Below are positions 48,026 through 59,050 of a DNA stretch of 64,000 nt, one piece after another (position 1 is the first letter of the stretch; each line of letters begins with the position of its first letter). The position numbers and the translations under genes are program-made. Origin of the DNA: Mycobacterium sp. 3519A (lineage in GTDB: Bacteria; Actinomycetota; Actinomycetes; Mycobacteriales; Mycobacteriaceae); assembly GCF_900240945.1 (NCBI RefSeq), contig NZ_OESG01000013.1:2379622-2443621 (forward strand). The letters are read 5' to 3'. Below the pieces are notes generated by a model. That model was given only the letters and a program-made list of their open reading frames with translations, ran no database searches and was not told the DNA's origin.

Positions 48026-49233
48026 GTGTTGCGATGGACTACAGCTGGTGAATCCCATGGTCGCGCGTTGGTCGCCGTGGTCGAGGGCATGGTCGCCGGC
48101 GTCCACGTCACGAGCGACGACATAGCGGGTCAGCTGGCCCGCCGCCGCCTCGGCTACGGCCGCGGCGCCCGGATGAAGTTCGAACAAGACCAGGTCACCA
48201 TGCTTGCGGGCGTGCGCCACGGGGTCACCCTCGGCGGTCCGGTGGCGATCGAGATCGGCAACACCGAGTGGCCCAAGTGGGAAACCGTGATGGCCGCCGA
48301 CCCGGTCGACCCGAGCGAACTCGACGTCGCGCGCAACGCGCCGCTGACCAGGCCGCGACCGGGCCACGCCGACTACGCGGGCATGCTGAAGTACGGCTTC
48401 GACGACGCCCGCCCCGTGCTCGAACGCGCCAGCGCCCGCGAAACCGCTGCCAGGGTGGCCGCAGGAACCATCGCCCGCGCGTTCCTGAAGGAAGCGCTCG
48501 GTGTCGAGGTGGTGTCGCACGTCATCTCGATCGGCGCATCCAAGCCGTACGACGGGCCGCCGCCGGTGGCGTCGGACCTGGCCGCCATCGACGCGAGCCC
48601 GGTCCGGGCGTTCGACGAAGAGGCCGAGAAGCTGATGATCGCCGAGATCGAGGCGGCCAAGAAGGACGGCGACACGCTCGGCGGCGTGGTCGAGGTGGTC
48701 GCCCACGGGCTGCCCGTCGGTCTCGGGTCGTTCACCAGCGGCGACAACCGGCTGGACAGCCAGTTGGCCGGCGCCGTGATGGGCATCCAGGCGATCAAGG
48801 GCGTCGAAATCGGCGACGGCTTCGAAACCGCTCGCAGGCGCGGCAGCGTCGCGCACGACGAGATCTACCCGGGACCTGACGGCGTGATGCGGTCGACGAA
48901 CCGGGCCGGCGGCCTGGAGGGCGGCATGACCAACGGCCAACCGCTGCGGGTGCGCGCCGCGATGAAGCCGATCTCCACGGTGCCGCGGGCGCTGGCCACC
49001 GTCGACATGACCACCGGCGAGGAAGCCGTCGCGATTCATCAGCGCTCCGACGTCTGCGCGGTGCCCGCCGCCGGTGTGGTCGTCGAGACCATGGTCGCGT
49101 TGGTGCTGGCGCGCGCCGCGCTGGAGAAGTTCGGCGGTGACTCGCTGACCGAGACCCGGGCCAACATCGAGACCTACCTGCGTGCGGTGGCGGAAAGGGA
49201 GCCGGCTACCGAACCGGCACAGGCGTCGAGCTG

Positions 49234-49234
<1 letters not shown>
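48026..49234 (+). CDS. aroC: Chorismate synthase
   Basis: 402 aa, EC 4.2.3.5: converts EPSP to chorismate with reduced FMN. I chose the GTG at 48026, giving [12 protein letters not shown] as in other mycobacteria (about 401 aa); an ATG three codons upstream at 48017 is possible. Signatures: [26 protein letters not shown]-like [48 protein letters not shown]. First gene of the aroC-aroK-aroB-aroQ operon. Confidence 0.97.
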
Positions 49235-51383
<2,149 letters not shown>

Positions 51384-51387
<4 letters not shown>

Positions 51388-51935
51388 GGCTGTTCCTCGC
51401 GACGCACCTCGGTAGTCTCGTCGGCGCCGCCGTCATGGCGCACCGCCGCGAAGACGTCGGTGTCGGCGCGGTCCTCATCGGTGACCGAGGTGCCGTGGTG
51501 GCGCGACGGTTCGGGGGCCTTGCGGTCCACCATCCAGCGTCCGAGCGCGACGCCGGCGATCGCGAACAGGAACACCACCAACGCCGTGAACGCCGCGAAC
51601 GTGGTGACTTCGTTGAGCAGCCCTTCGACGTAGAGGCTCTTGTAGAACAGCGAGATGAACCACGCCACCGCACCGCTCACCACACCGGCGAACAGACCGG
51701 CCAGCAGCCAGGTCATCGCCAGATCGCCGCGGCGGTCGGGGTCGGGATTGGCCCGGGCGTCGGCCCGGCCGTCGGAGATGCCCCAGATGAACACGGCGAT
51801 GGCGAACAGCACGACCAGCACGACGCTGATCAATCCCGCCTTGGTCTCCCACGCGTTGATCATCGCCCCCTGCAGCAATCGCACGATCACCATCAGGGCC
51901 GCGAACACCAGTCCGCGCAGTAACCACTTGCTCAT
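51384..51935 (-). CDS. B-4DMT family membrane protein
   Basis: 183 aa with four hydrophobic helices ([68 protein letters not shown]) and an acidic/basic C-terminal tail. The same gene sits in antisense between aroQ and pepQ in M. tuberculosis (Rv2536). Transport function is not known experimentally to me. Confidence 0.85.
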
Positions 51936-52004
51936 GCCTCAACTCCTCCTCGCCCCGATCTCGGAGCTCATGGGGCCACACCTTAGCGAGTAGGTTCTCT
52001 AACT

Positions 52005-53099
52005 GTGACTATTTCACAGCGCCGGGACCGTCTGCGGCAACGGCTTGCGGACGCCGAACTCGATGCGATGCTGGTGTCAGACCTGGTCAACGTCCGTTAC
52101 CTGTCCGGCTTCACCGGGTCGAACGCCGCGCTGCTGATCCGAGTCGACAGCGAAACGCCGGTGCTTGCCACCGATGGCCGCTACCGCACGCAGGCCGCGC
52201 AGCAGGCGCCCGACGCGGAGATCGTGATCGAACGGGCCTGCGGGCCGCATCTGGCCGCGCGCGCGGCCGAGGACGGCGCGCGGCGGGTGGGCTTCGAAAG
52301 CCATGTGGTGACGGTCGACGGGTTCGCGATGCTGCGCAAGGCGGCGGGCGACCACGTCGAGTTGGTTCGGGCGGCGGGCACCGTCGAGGCGCTGCGCGAG
52401 GTCAAGGACGCCGGTGAGATCGCCCTGCTGCGGCTGGCCTGTGAAGCGGCCGACGCCGCGCTGACCGACTTGGTCGACCGTGGCGGGCTGTGCGCTGGCC
52501 GGACAGAGAAAGAGGTGGGCCGCGAACTCGAATCGCTGATGCTCGACCACGGCGCGGACGGGGTGTCGTTCGAGACCATCGTGGCCGCGGGCGCCAATTC
52601 GGCGATTCCGCACCACCGACCGACGGATGCGGTGCTGGCCGCCGGGGACTTCGTCAAGATCGACTTCGGCGCACTGGTCTGCGGTTACCACTCCGACATG
52701 ACCCGAACCTTTGTGCTGGCGCCCGCCGCGCAGTGGCAGCGCGACCTCTATGAACTGGTCGCCACGGCGCAGCAGGCGGGCCGTGACGCGTTGGTCCCGG
52801 GCGCCACGCTCAAAGATGTGGACAGCGCTTCGCGGCAGGTGATCGCCGACGCCGGGTACGCCGACAACTTCAACCACGGCCTCGGCCACGGCGTCGGACT
52901 ACAGATCCACGAAGCGCCGGGGATCAGCGCGTCGGCCGCCGGTACACTGCTTGCTGGCTCTGCGGTCACCGTGGAACCAGGTGTCTATCTGCCCGACCAC
53001 GGCGGCGTCCGCATCGAGGACACGCTGGTCGTGGGCAGCGACCCCCATAAGGCCCCCGACTTACTCACCCGGTTCCCCAAAGAACTGGCGATCCTTTAA
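52005..53099 (+). CDS. pepQ: Xaa-Pro peptidase, M24 family (PepQ-like)
   Basis: 364 aa from a GTG. Creatinase-type N-domain ([22 protein letters not shown]), then the pita-bread metallopeptidase domain with metal ligands visible: [16 protein letters not shown] (two Asp), [15 protein letters not shown] (His), VEPGVYLPD (Glu), RIEDTLVV (Glu). Cleaves dipeptides or peptides with proline. Directly upstream of efp, as in other actinobacteria, where it joins the proline-related translation factor. Confidence 0.92.
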   Translation: MTISQRRDRLRQRLADAELDAMLVSDLVNVRYLSGFTGSNAALLIRVDSETPVLATDGRYRTQAAQQAPDAEIVIERACGPHLAARAAEDGARRVGFESHVVTVDGFAMLRKAAGDHVELVRAAGTVEALREVKDAGEIALLRLACEAADAALTDLVDRGGLCAGRTEKEVGRELESLMLDHGADGVSFETIVAAGANSAIPHHRPTDAVLAAGDFVKIDFGALVCGYHSDMTRTFVLAPAAQWQRDLYELVATAQQAGRDALVPGATLKDVDSASRQVIADAGYADNFNHGLGHGVGLQIHEAPGISASAAGTLLAGSAVTVEPGVYLPDHGGVRIEDTLVVGSDPHKAPDLLTRFPKELAIL

Positions 53100-53115
53100 G
53101 AGGAGACAACCGAAA

Positions 53116-53679
53116 GTGGCAACGACCGCTGACTTCAAGAACGGCCTGGTCCTGCAGATCGACGGCCAACTGTGGCAGATTGTCGAGTTTCAGCACGTCA
53201 AACCCGGCAAGGGCCCGGCATTCGTCCGGACCAAGCTGAAGAACGTGCTGTCCGGCAAGGTGGTCGACAAGACCTACAACGCCGGCGTGAAGGTGGAGAC
53301 CGCCACCGTCGACCGGCGTGACCACACCTATCTGTACCGCGACGGGTCCGACTTCGTGTTCATGGACTCTCAGGATTACGAGCAGCACCACCTGCCCGAG
53401 TCGCTGGTCGGCGACGCCGCCAAGTACCTGCTGGAGAGCATGCCGGTGCAGATCGCGTTCCACGACGGCGCACCGCTCTACCTCGAACTGCCGGTGACCG
53501 TGGAGCTGGAGGTCACGCACACCGAACCGGGTCTGCAGGGCGACCGGTCCAGCGCGGGCACCAAGCCCGCGACCGTCGAGACCGGTGCCGAGATCCAGGT
53601 GCCGCTGTTCATCAACACCGGCGACAAGCTGAAGATCGATTCCCGCGACGGCAGCTACCTCGGTCGCGTTAATGCCTGA
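53116..53679 (+). CDS. efp: Elongation factor P
   Basis: 187 aa from a GTG, with AGGAGA upstream. Stimulates peptide-bond formation at polyproline stretches. Three beta-barrel domains in line; the loop KPGKGPAF holds the tip lysine. EF-P signature near the end ([19 protein letters not shown]). Relevant here since several ESX proteins in the window (EspI with PPPPGW repeats, the 570-aa protein, the giant effector linker) are rich in consecutive prolines. Confidence 0.97.
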   Translation: MATTADFKNGLVLQIDGQLWQIVEFQHVKPGKGPAFVRTKLKNVLSGKVVDKTYNAGVKVETATVDRRDHTYLYRDGSDFVFMDSQDYEQHHLPESLVGDAAKYLLESMPVQIAFHDGAPLYLELPVTVELEVTHTEPGLQGDRSSAGTKPATVETGAEIQVPLFINTGDKLKIDSRDGSYLGRVNA

Positions 53680-53686
53680 CGGCATT
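53671..53686 (+). other. Short hairpin over the efp stop codon
   Basis: AATGCC (53671-53676) and GGCATT (53681-53686) with the loop TGAC containing the stop TGA. No T-run follows, so it is not a standard terminator; it may only modulate efp-nusB read-through or be chance. Confidence 0.35.
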
Positions 53687-53699
53687 GGGAGCCGGGTGA

Positions 53700-54242
53700 A
53701 TGCCTGACCGCAAAGGCGACTCCGGCCGAACTGGTCGGCCCGCCGACCGTGGCCGAACTGGTCGGCCCGCCGACCGTGGCCGCCATCAGGCCCGCAAGCG
53801 CGCCGTCGACCTGCTGTTCGAGGCCGAGGCGCGGGGGCTGACCCCGGCGGAGGTGGCCGAGGCGCGAAATGCCTTGGCGAAGAAGGAATCCGACGTATCA
53901 CCACTGAACCCGTACACGGTCACGGTGGCACGCGGCGTCACCGAGAACGCTGCGCACGTCGACGATCTCATCTCGGCGCATCTGCAGGGCTGGACCCTGG
54001 ACAGGCTCCCCGCCGTCGACCGGGCCATCCTGCGGGTGGCGGTGTGGGAGTTGCTGCACGCCGACGACGTGCCCGAACCGGTCGCCGTCGACGAGGCGGT
54101 CGAACTGGCCAAACAGTTGTCGACCGACGACTCACCGGGTTTCGTCAACGGCGTGCTCGGCCAGGTGATGCTGGTGACGCCGCAGATTCGGGCGGCGGCG
54201 GCAGCGATACGGGGTACCGGCGGAGATTCAGTGGGCAGCTGA
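53700..54242 (+). CDS. nusB: Transcription antitermination factor NusB
   Basis: 180 aa. Helical RNA-binding factor of the boxA antitermination complex for r[73 protein letters not shown] are typical. The N-terminus has an unusual basic extension encoded by a perfect 27-bp tandem duplication (see the repeat). Stop overlaps the next start (TGATG). Confidence 0.95.
   Translation: MPDRKGDSGRTGRPADRGRTGRPADRGRHQARKRAVDLLFEAEARGLTPAEVAEARNALAKKESDVSPLNPYTVTVARGVTENAAHVDDLISAHLQGWTLDRLPAVDRAILRVAVWELLHADDVPEPVAVDEAVELAKQLSTDDSPGFVNGVLGQVMLVTPQIRAAAAAIRGTGGDSVGS
53724..53777 (+). repeat. Perfect 27-bp tandem duplication in the nusB 5' end
   Basis: Two identical copies at 53724-53750 and 53751-53777, encoding the repeated GRTGRPADR unit near residues 9-26. 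In-frame, so the product is only lengthened. Likely replication slippage; it could vary in copy number between strains. Confidence 0.9.
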
Positions 54243-54784
54243 TGGGCGTACCGCAGGATTGGGCACCGTATTCCAGTCTCGAAGAGGCGGCCCGCGTATA
54301 CCTGCGTGATCCCGAACTGGCGTTGGACCAGATCCGCTCGGTCATCGACCTTTCGGCGATCAAGTCGTTCATCATGTCGCGCGGCTCCAGCGAGGAGTCG
54401 TGGGGTGAAGCCGTGTGGCAGGAGGTCGTGCTCACCGACGGCGTGCGGCTGATCATGTGGCGCGCCGACGATGAATTGGCCGGCACCGACGACCGGGAAC
54501 GCCGAGTGCTCAATGCGTCGGTGCGGACGATTCTGCTGTCGACGATCACCGACCACGTATTGACGGCGGAGTACGAGGTGCTCGGCGACGACACCCGCAG
54601 ACTGTCGGAGGTGCGGTTGCGGATGTACACCCAACTGGTCACCCGGTCGCGGCAGAAGTCGGCCACCGAAACCGACATCTACTGCGAGTCGTTTCGCTAC
54701 TACAAGTCCGTCGACGACGGCGGCCTGGCCCAGATGCAACGCCTCCTGCAGTTCGGTCGCGTGCTGTCGCGGTGCATGCAGTAA
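54242..54784 (+). CDS. Conserved hypothetical protein downstream of nusB
   Basis: 180 aa, starting on the base shared with the nusB stop. Soluble, mixed fold: PQDWAPYSSLEEAARVYLRDPELALDQ and a Trp-rich strand region (SWGEAVWQEVVLTDGVRLIMW). A gene of this kind follows nusB in M. tuberculosis (Rv2532c position). Function unknown. Confidence 0.8.
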   Translation: MGVPQDWAPYSSLEEAARVYLRDPELALDQIRSVIDLSAIKSFIMSRGSSEESWGEAVWQEVVLTDGVRLIMWRADDELAGTDDRERRVLNASVRTILLSTITDHVLTAEYEVLGDDTRRLSEVRLRMYTQLVTRSRQKSATETDIYCESFRYYKSVDDGGLAQMQRLLQFGRVLSRCMQ

Positions 54785-54798
54785 CTGCTGTGTCTTGA

Positions 54799-54830
54799 GT
54801 TCCCCGCGAGGCTGCACTTATCGCGGGAAC
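54799..54830 (+). terminator. Hairpin after the aroC-to-nusB region
   Basis: Arms GTT(C)CCCGCGA (54799-54809) and TCGCGGGAAC (54821-54830), 10 bp with one bulged C and an 11-base loop. No T-run, as often in mycobacteria. It sits 15 bases after the last gene of the aro-efp-nusB run and before the GntR gene, so it is a reasonable transcript end or a regulator site. Confidence 0.4.
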
Positions 54831-55037
54831 GTGCGAGTGGACCGCACGGTAACTACAGTCTCGGCGCGACGGGGTTCCGCTCAGCGCGATTGAAACTCGG
54901 CTGCGGGAAACGACTGGCGCAATAGCGCCGCGGGCCGTTCTTTTGCCTGGTGATCGCCAGTCGGCGGTGGCGCAATCAGTGCATCCGCGCCGACGTCGCG
55001 ATGGGCGTGCTGCGCCGGCCCCGCCCGCCCTCTTAGC

Positions 55038-55787
55038 GTGCTTGACGTGTCAGCTGAGCCGACGCCGATCAAGCGGCCCCGCGCGGATCGTGCGCGTCAG
55101 GTCGCCGATGTGCTGCGGCAACAGATTCACGGCGGCACCTACGACGACGGGCTGCCCGCCGAAGCCGAGTTGGCCGCCGAGTTCTTCGTGTCCAGGAACA
55201 CGATTCGCGAGGCCCTCGGGGTGCTCAAGAACGAAGGCCTGATCGACCGCGGCCGTAAGGTCGGCACGCACGTCGCGGTCCGCAAGTACGACCACGGCCT
55301 CGACGCCCTCGTCGGTTTGAAGGAAACCTTCAAGGACTACGGCGAAGTGCGCAACGAGGTGCGCGCGGTGCTGCATCTGGCCGCGCCGCCCGCGGTCGCC
55401 CGCCGACTGCGCCTGGAGCCCGGTGCGCAAGTGGTCTTCATCGAGCGGCTTCGCTATCTCGGCGATCTGCCGTTGAGCCTCGACCTGACCTACCTGGCGC
55501 CCGATATCGCTGCCGAGGTGCTCGAGCACCCGCTGGAGACCAACGACGTGTTCGCGCTCATCGAGCAGGTCAGTGGGCAACGGCTCGGCTCGGCAACGCT
55601 TGCACTGGAGGCGGTTTCGGCCGATCCGCATTCCGCGGCGACGTTGCAGGTCCCCGACGGTGCCCCGCTGCTGATGCTGGAGCGGCTCACCAGCCTCGAT
55701 GACGGCAGACCCGTCGACCTCGAGTACATCCGGATGCGCGGTGACCGAATCACCATGCGCGGCAACCTGATCAGGAGCGAACCATGA
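55038..55787 (+). CDS. GntR-family regulator (HutC/UTRA type)
   Basis: 249 aa from the GTG at 55038 (GTG at 55047 possible). N-terminal winged helix: ADRARQVADVLRQQIHGGTYDDGL, LAAEFFVSRNTIREALGVLKNEGLI; C-terminal UTRA ligand domain (AQVVFIERLRYLGDLPLSLDLTYL, LLMLERLTSLDDGRPVDLEYI). First gene of the transport-redox operon; its stop overlaps the ferredoxin start (ATGA), so it probably senses the substrate or product of that operon. Confidence 0.88.
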   Translation: MLDVSAEPTPIKRPRADRARQVADVLRQQIHGGTYDDGLPAEAELAAEFFVSRNTIREALGVLKNEGLIDRGRKVGTHVAVRKYDHGLDALVGLKETFKDYGEVRNEVRAVLHLAAPPAVARRLRLEPGAQVVFIERLRYLGDLPLSLDLTYLAPDIAAEVLEHPLETNDVFALIEQVSGQRLGSATLALEAVSADPHSAATLQVPDGAPLLMLERLTSLDDGRPVDLEYIRMRGDRITMRGNLIRSEP

Positions 55788-56011
55788 CTCTGGTGAACCA
55801 ACGCGCCGACGTACCCGTGACCATCGACGAGTCCCTGTGTATCGAGGGCTGCACGTTGTGCGTCGACATCTGTCCACTCGACTCGCTGGCGATCAGCCCG
55901 GACAACGGTAAGGCGTACATGCATGTCGACGAGTGTTGGTACTGCGGGCCCTGCGCCGCCCGCTGTCCCACCGGCGCCGTCACCGTCAACATGCCCTACT
56001 TGATCCGCTGA
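55784..56011 (+). CDS. Two-cluster [4Fe-4S] ferredoxin (AprB-like)
   Basis: 75 aa. Two cluster motifs: CIEGCTLCVDICP (C-x3-C-x2-C-x3-CP) and CWYCGPCAARCP (C-x2-C-x2-C-x3-CP). The layout with flavoprotein at the end of the same operon recalls the AprB-AprA pair of adenylylsulfate reductase, where the ferredoxin subunit passes electrons to the FAD subunit. Coupled to gntR by ATGA. Confidence 0.88.
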   Translation: MTLVNQRADVPVTIDESLCIEGCTLCVDICPLDSLAISPDNGKAYMHVDECWYCGPCAARCPTGAVTVNMPYLIR

Positions 56012-56022
56012 GGACCCCACAC

Positions 56023-57453
56023 ATGAAGAAGCTTCATCTCCGGCTCGTCGCCCTGGCCGCCGGCCTCACCGTCGCGGCCACCGGATGCTCGCTGGACTCG
56101 GCGAGTCAGTCATCCGGCAACGTGGTCAACGTCGTGATCGGCTACCAGTCGAAGACCATCAACACCGTCACCGCAGGCACGCTGTTGCGCGCGCAGGGAT
56201 ACCTCGAGCGCAGGCTCAACGACATCACCACCCGCACCGGCACCAAGTACAACGTGACGTGGCAGGACTACGACACCGGTGCGCCGATCACCGCGCAGAT
56301 GGTCGCCGAGAAGATCGACATCGGTTCGATGGGGGACTACCCGATGTTGATCAACGGTTCCAAGACCCAGGCCAACGACCGCGCCCGCACCGAGATGGTC
56401 TCGGTGACCGGGTACAACCCCAAGGGCGCGCTGAACATGGTTGTGGTGGCCCCCAATTCGCCCGCTCAGAAACTCACCGACTTGAAGGGCCAGAAAGTCT
56501 CCGCCAGTGTCGGGTCGGCGGGGCACGGCATGCTCGTGCAGGCGCTGGCCAAGGCCGGAGTCGATCCGAAGACCGGGGTCGAGGTGCTCAACCAGCAACC
56601 GCAAGTCGGTGCGTCGGCACTGGAATCCGGTCAGGTGCAGGCTCTTTCGCAGTTCGTCGCGTGGCCGGGACTGTTGGTGTTCCAAGGCAAGGCCAAGCTG
56701 TTGTACGACGGCGCCGAGCTGAACTATCCCACCCTGCACGGGGTCGTGGTGCGACGGGCCTATGCGGCTGAACATCCGGAGGTGCTCGACGCCTTCCTGC
56801 AGGCCCAACTGGACGCCACCGACTTCCTCAACACCAAACCGTTGGAAGCGGCGAAGATCGTCGCCGACGGCAGCGGACTGCCGCAGGAAGTCGTCTATCT
56901 GTACAACGGGCCCGGCGGTACGTCGTTCGACACCACGCTCAAACCGTCGCTCATCGAGGCGCTCAAAGGTGCTGTGCCGTACCTGAAGTCGATCGGCGAT
57001 TTTGCCGACCTCGACGTTGCGGGGTTCGTGCAGGATGCGCCGCTGAAGGCAGCCTTCGCCGAGCGCAACCAGGACTACGGCAAGGCCGTCGCCGACGCCG
57101 CGAACCCGTCGGTGCTCGGCGGCACCGACCCGGTCTGCCACGCCCCGGTCAACGATCCGGCCAAAGCCAGTGAACTGTGGCTGGACGGGGCGACGACCAC
57201 ACAGGCCGCGTCGAATCCGACCTGCCTGTTGAAGGCCGTCCGGGACGCGACCGCGAAGGGGTCGAAGGTCCGCGCGGCCTACGTACCCGACACCGAACTG
57301 GGCACGCGCTGGTTCGCCGACAAGGCGGCCTGGGTGCGTGACGGCCAGAACTATCTGCCGTTCGGCACGCCTGCAGGCGCGCAGCGCTACGTCGCGGCGC
57401 ATCCCGGCACTGCCGTGGTGGATTACGAGCAGGCGTTGGTGGGGGCGGTATGA
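56023..57453 (+). CDS. ABC substrate-binding lipoprotein with NosL-like C-terminal region
   Basis: 476 aa from the ATG at 56023. Lipoprotein signal: KKLHLRLVALAAGLTVAATGC with Cys at residue 23. Residues 30-350 are of the nitrate/sulfonate/taurine-binding (SsuA/NrtA) type: NVVIGYQSKTINTVTAG, KIDIGSMGDYPMLI, DLKGQKVSASVGSAGHGMLV. The last 100 residues (ASELWLDGATTTQAAS, AAYVPDTELGTRWFADKAAWV, FGTPAGAQRYVAAHPGTAVVDYEQAL) resemble NosL-type small-domain proteins, though without the copper-binding Met-rich motif. Such a fusion is unusual. Stop overlaps the permease start. Confidence 0.82.
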   Translation: MKKLHLRLVALAAGLTVAATGCSLDSASQSSGNVVNVVIGYQSKTINTVTAGTLLRAQGYLERRLNDITTRTGTKYNVTWQDYDTGAPITAQMVAEKIDIGSMGDYPMLINGSKTQANDRARTEMVSVTGYNPKGALNMVVVAPNSPAQKLTDLKGQKVSASVGSAGHGMLVQALAKAGVDPKTGVEVLNQQPQVGASALESGQVQALSQFVAWPGLLVFQGKAKLLYDGAELNYPTLHGVVVRRAYAAEHPEVLDAFLQAQLDATDFLNTKPLEAAKIVADGSGLPQEVVYLYNGPGGTSFDTTLKPSLIEALKGAVPYLKSIGDFADLDVAGFVQDAPLKAAFAERNQDYGKAVADAANPSVLGGTDPVCHAPVNDPAKASELWLDGATTTQAASNPTCLLKAVRDATAKGSKVRAAYVPDTELGTRWFADKAAWVRDGQNYLPFGTPAGAQRYVAAHPGTAVVDYEQALVGAV

Positions 57454-58307
57454 CCACCACTGATGCTGTGCCGGGCGTACTCGAAACATCGGTCGCGCGT
57501 CCGGTGGTGCGACGCCCGAGGCATGCGTCCCAATGGCGCCGCCGTTTGATCCGGCTGGCTTCAGTCATCGCCGCCATCGGGCTCTGGCAACTGCTCACCG
57601 CCAATCACATTCGGGTGTGGCTGCGGTTCGACACGCTGCCGACGGTCACCGAGATCGCAATGGCGTTCCTCAATCGCCTTGGTACACAAGAGTATTGGCT
57701 TGATCTCGGGCAGTCGCTGATCCGCATTCTGACCGGCTTCGGGCTCGCCGCGGTGATCGGTGTGGTCACCGGAATCCTGTTGGGTCGGTCGGCGGCGTTC
57801 GCCGACGTCTTCGGTCCGCTGACCGAATTGGCCAGGCCCATCCCGGCGATCGCAATGGTTCCCGTCGCGATCCTGCTGTTTCCGACCGATGAGGCCGGAA
57901 TCGTGTTCATCACGTTCCTGGCCGCCTACTTCCCGATCATGGTCAGCACCCGCCACGCCGTGCGCGCGCTGCCGACCATATGGGAGGACTCGGTCCGCAC
58001 CTTCGGCGGCAACTCGTGGGATGTGCTGCGCCGCGTGGTGTTACCCGGCATCCTGCCCGGCCTGTTCGGCGGTCTGTCGGTCGGCATGGGGGTGGCCTGG
58101 ATCTGCGTGGTGTCGGCCGAGATGATCTCGGGGCGCCTCGGTGTCGGCTACCGGACCTGGCAGGCCTACACGGTGCTCAACTATCCCGACGTGTTCGTCG
58201 GCATCATCACCATCGGCGTGCTCGGCTTCGGAACGGCCGCCGCCGTTGAACTGATCGGCAGGCGTGCCACCCGCTGGTTGCCCCGCGCTGAGGAGAATGC
58301 TCGATGA
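57450..58307 (+). CDS. ABC transporter permease (SsuC/TauC type)
   Basis: 285 aa with about six membrane helices (LASVIAAIGLWQLL, GFGLAAVIGVVTGILLG, IPAIAMVPVAILLF, VFITFLAAYFPIMVS, etc.) and the EAA-loop region VRTFGGNSWDVLRRVVLPGILPGLFGG. Belongs to the sulfonate/nitrate/taurine importer permeases. ATGA overlaps on both sides. Confidence 0.92.
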   Translation: MTTTDAVPGVLETSVARPVVRRPRHASQWRRRLIRLASVIAAIGLWQLLTANHIRVWLRFDTLPTVTEIAMAFLNRLGTQEYWLDLGQSLIRILTGFGLAAVIGVVTGILLGRSAAFADVFGPLTELARPIPAIAMVPVAILLFPTDEAGIVFITFLAAYFPIMVSTRHAVRALPTIWEDSVRTFGGNSWDVLRRVVLPGILPGLFGGLSVGMGVAWICVVSAEMISGRLGVGYRTWQAYTVLNYPDVFVGIITIGVLGFGTAAAVELIGRRATRWLPRAEENAR

Positions 58308-59050
58308 CGACGGCTGTGGCCCAGGGCCTGCGGCTGGAACTCGACGACGTCCGGCTGTCCTACACCGGAGCGCCGGTCGTCGACGGGCTCAGCCTGACGG
58401 TGCAACCGGGCGAGATCCTGGTGCTGACCGGACCGTCGGGATGCGGCAAGTCGACGGTGCTGCGAGCGCTCGCCGGCCTGCTGCGTCCGGACGCCGGCCG
58501 GGTGCTGGCCGACGGGCAAGAGGTCACCACCACCTCGCGCGACCGTGGCATGGTGTTCCAGGACAGCGCGCTGTTGCCTTGGCGCACGGTGCGTTCCAAC
58601 ATCGAACTCGCGCTGCAACTGCGCGGCGAGCCACGCGCTGAGCGGCGCAAGCAGGCGCAGCGTTGGATCGAGGAAGTCGGACTGACCGGTTTCGGAGACT
58701 ATCTGCCCAAGAGCCTGTCGGGCGGTATGCGCCAACGCGTACAGCTGGCACGTGGGCTTGCCGGTGCCCCGAGGGCGGTGATGATGGACGAACCGTTCGC
58801 CGCGCTGGACACCCAGACCCGGGCCGCCATGCAGCGGCTGCTCATCGACACCTGGCGCGCACACCCGACGACCATCGTCTTCGTCACCCACGACGTCGAC
58901 GAGGCGCTCATCCTCGGCGACCGGGTCGCCGTGCTTGGCCGCGTCGGCCAACCGGTGCGCGCCGTCATCGACGTACCGGAACCGCGCACCGACCAGGTCG
59001 GTCGGCAAGCGCTCCGGGCGGAAATCATCACGGCCCTTGATCACTCATGA
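58304..59050 (+). CDS. ABC transporter ATP-binding protein (SsuB/TauB type)
   Basis: 248 aa. Walker [11 protein letters not shown]-loop region [12 protein letters not shown] (as in SsuB/TauB), signature LSGGMRQRV, Walker [13 protein letters not shown], switch His VTHDVDEA. Partner of the permease and binding lipoprotein before it. Stop overlaps the flavoprotein start. Confidence 0.95.
   Translation: MTTAVAQGLRLELDDVRLSYTGAPVVDGLSLTVQPGEILVLTGPSGCGKSTVLRALAGLLRPDAGRVLADGQEVTTTSRDRGMVFQDSALLPWRTVRSNIELALQLRGEPRAERRKQAQRWIEEVGLTGFGDYLPKSLSGGMRQRVQLARGLAGAPRAVMMDEPFAALDTQTRAAMQRLLIDTWRAHPTTIVFVTHDVDEALILGDRVAVLGRVGQPVRAVIDVPEPRTDQVGRQALRAEIITALDHS

Noticed and set aside
53671..53686. Hairpin over the efp stop as an intrinsic terminator
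   Set aside because: Six-base stem with no T-run, and nusB follows within 20 bases; kept only as a weak structural note.
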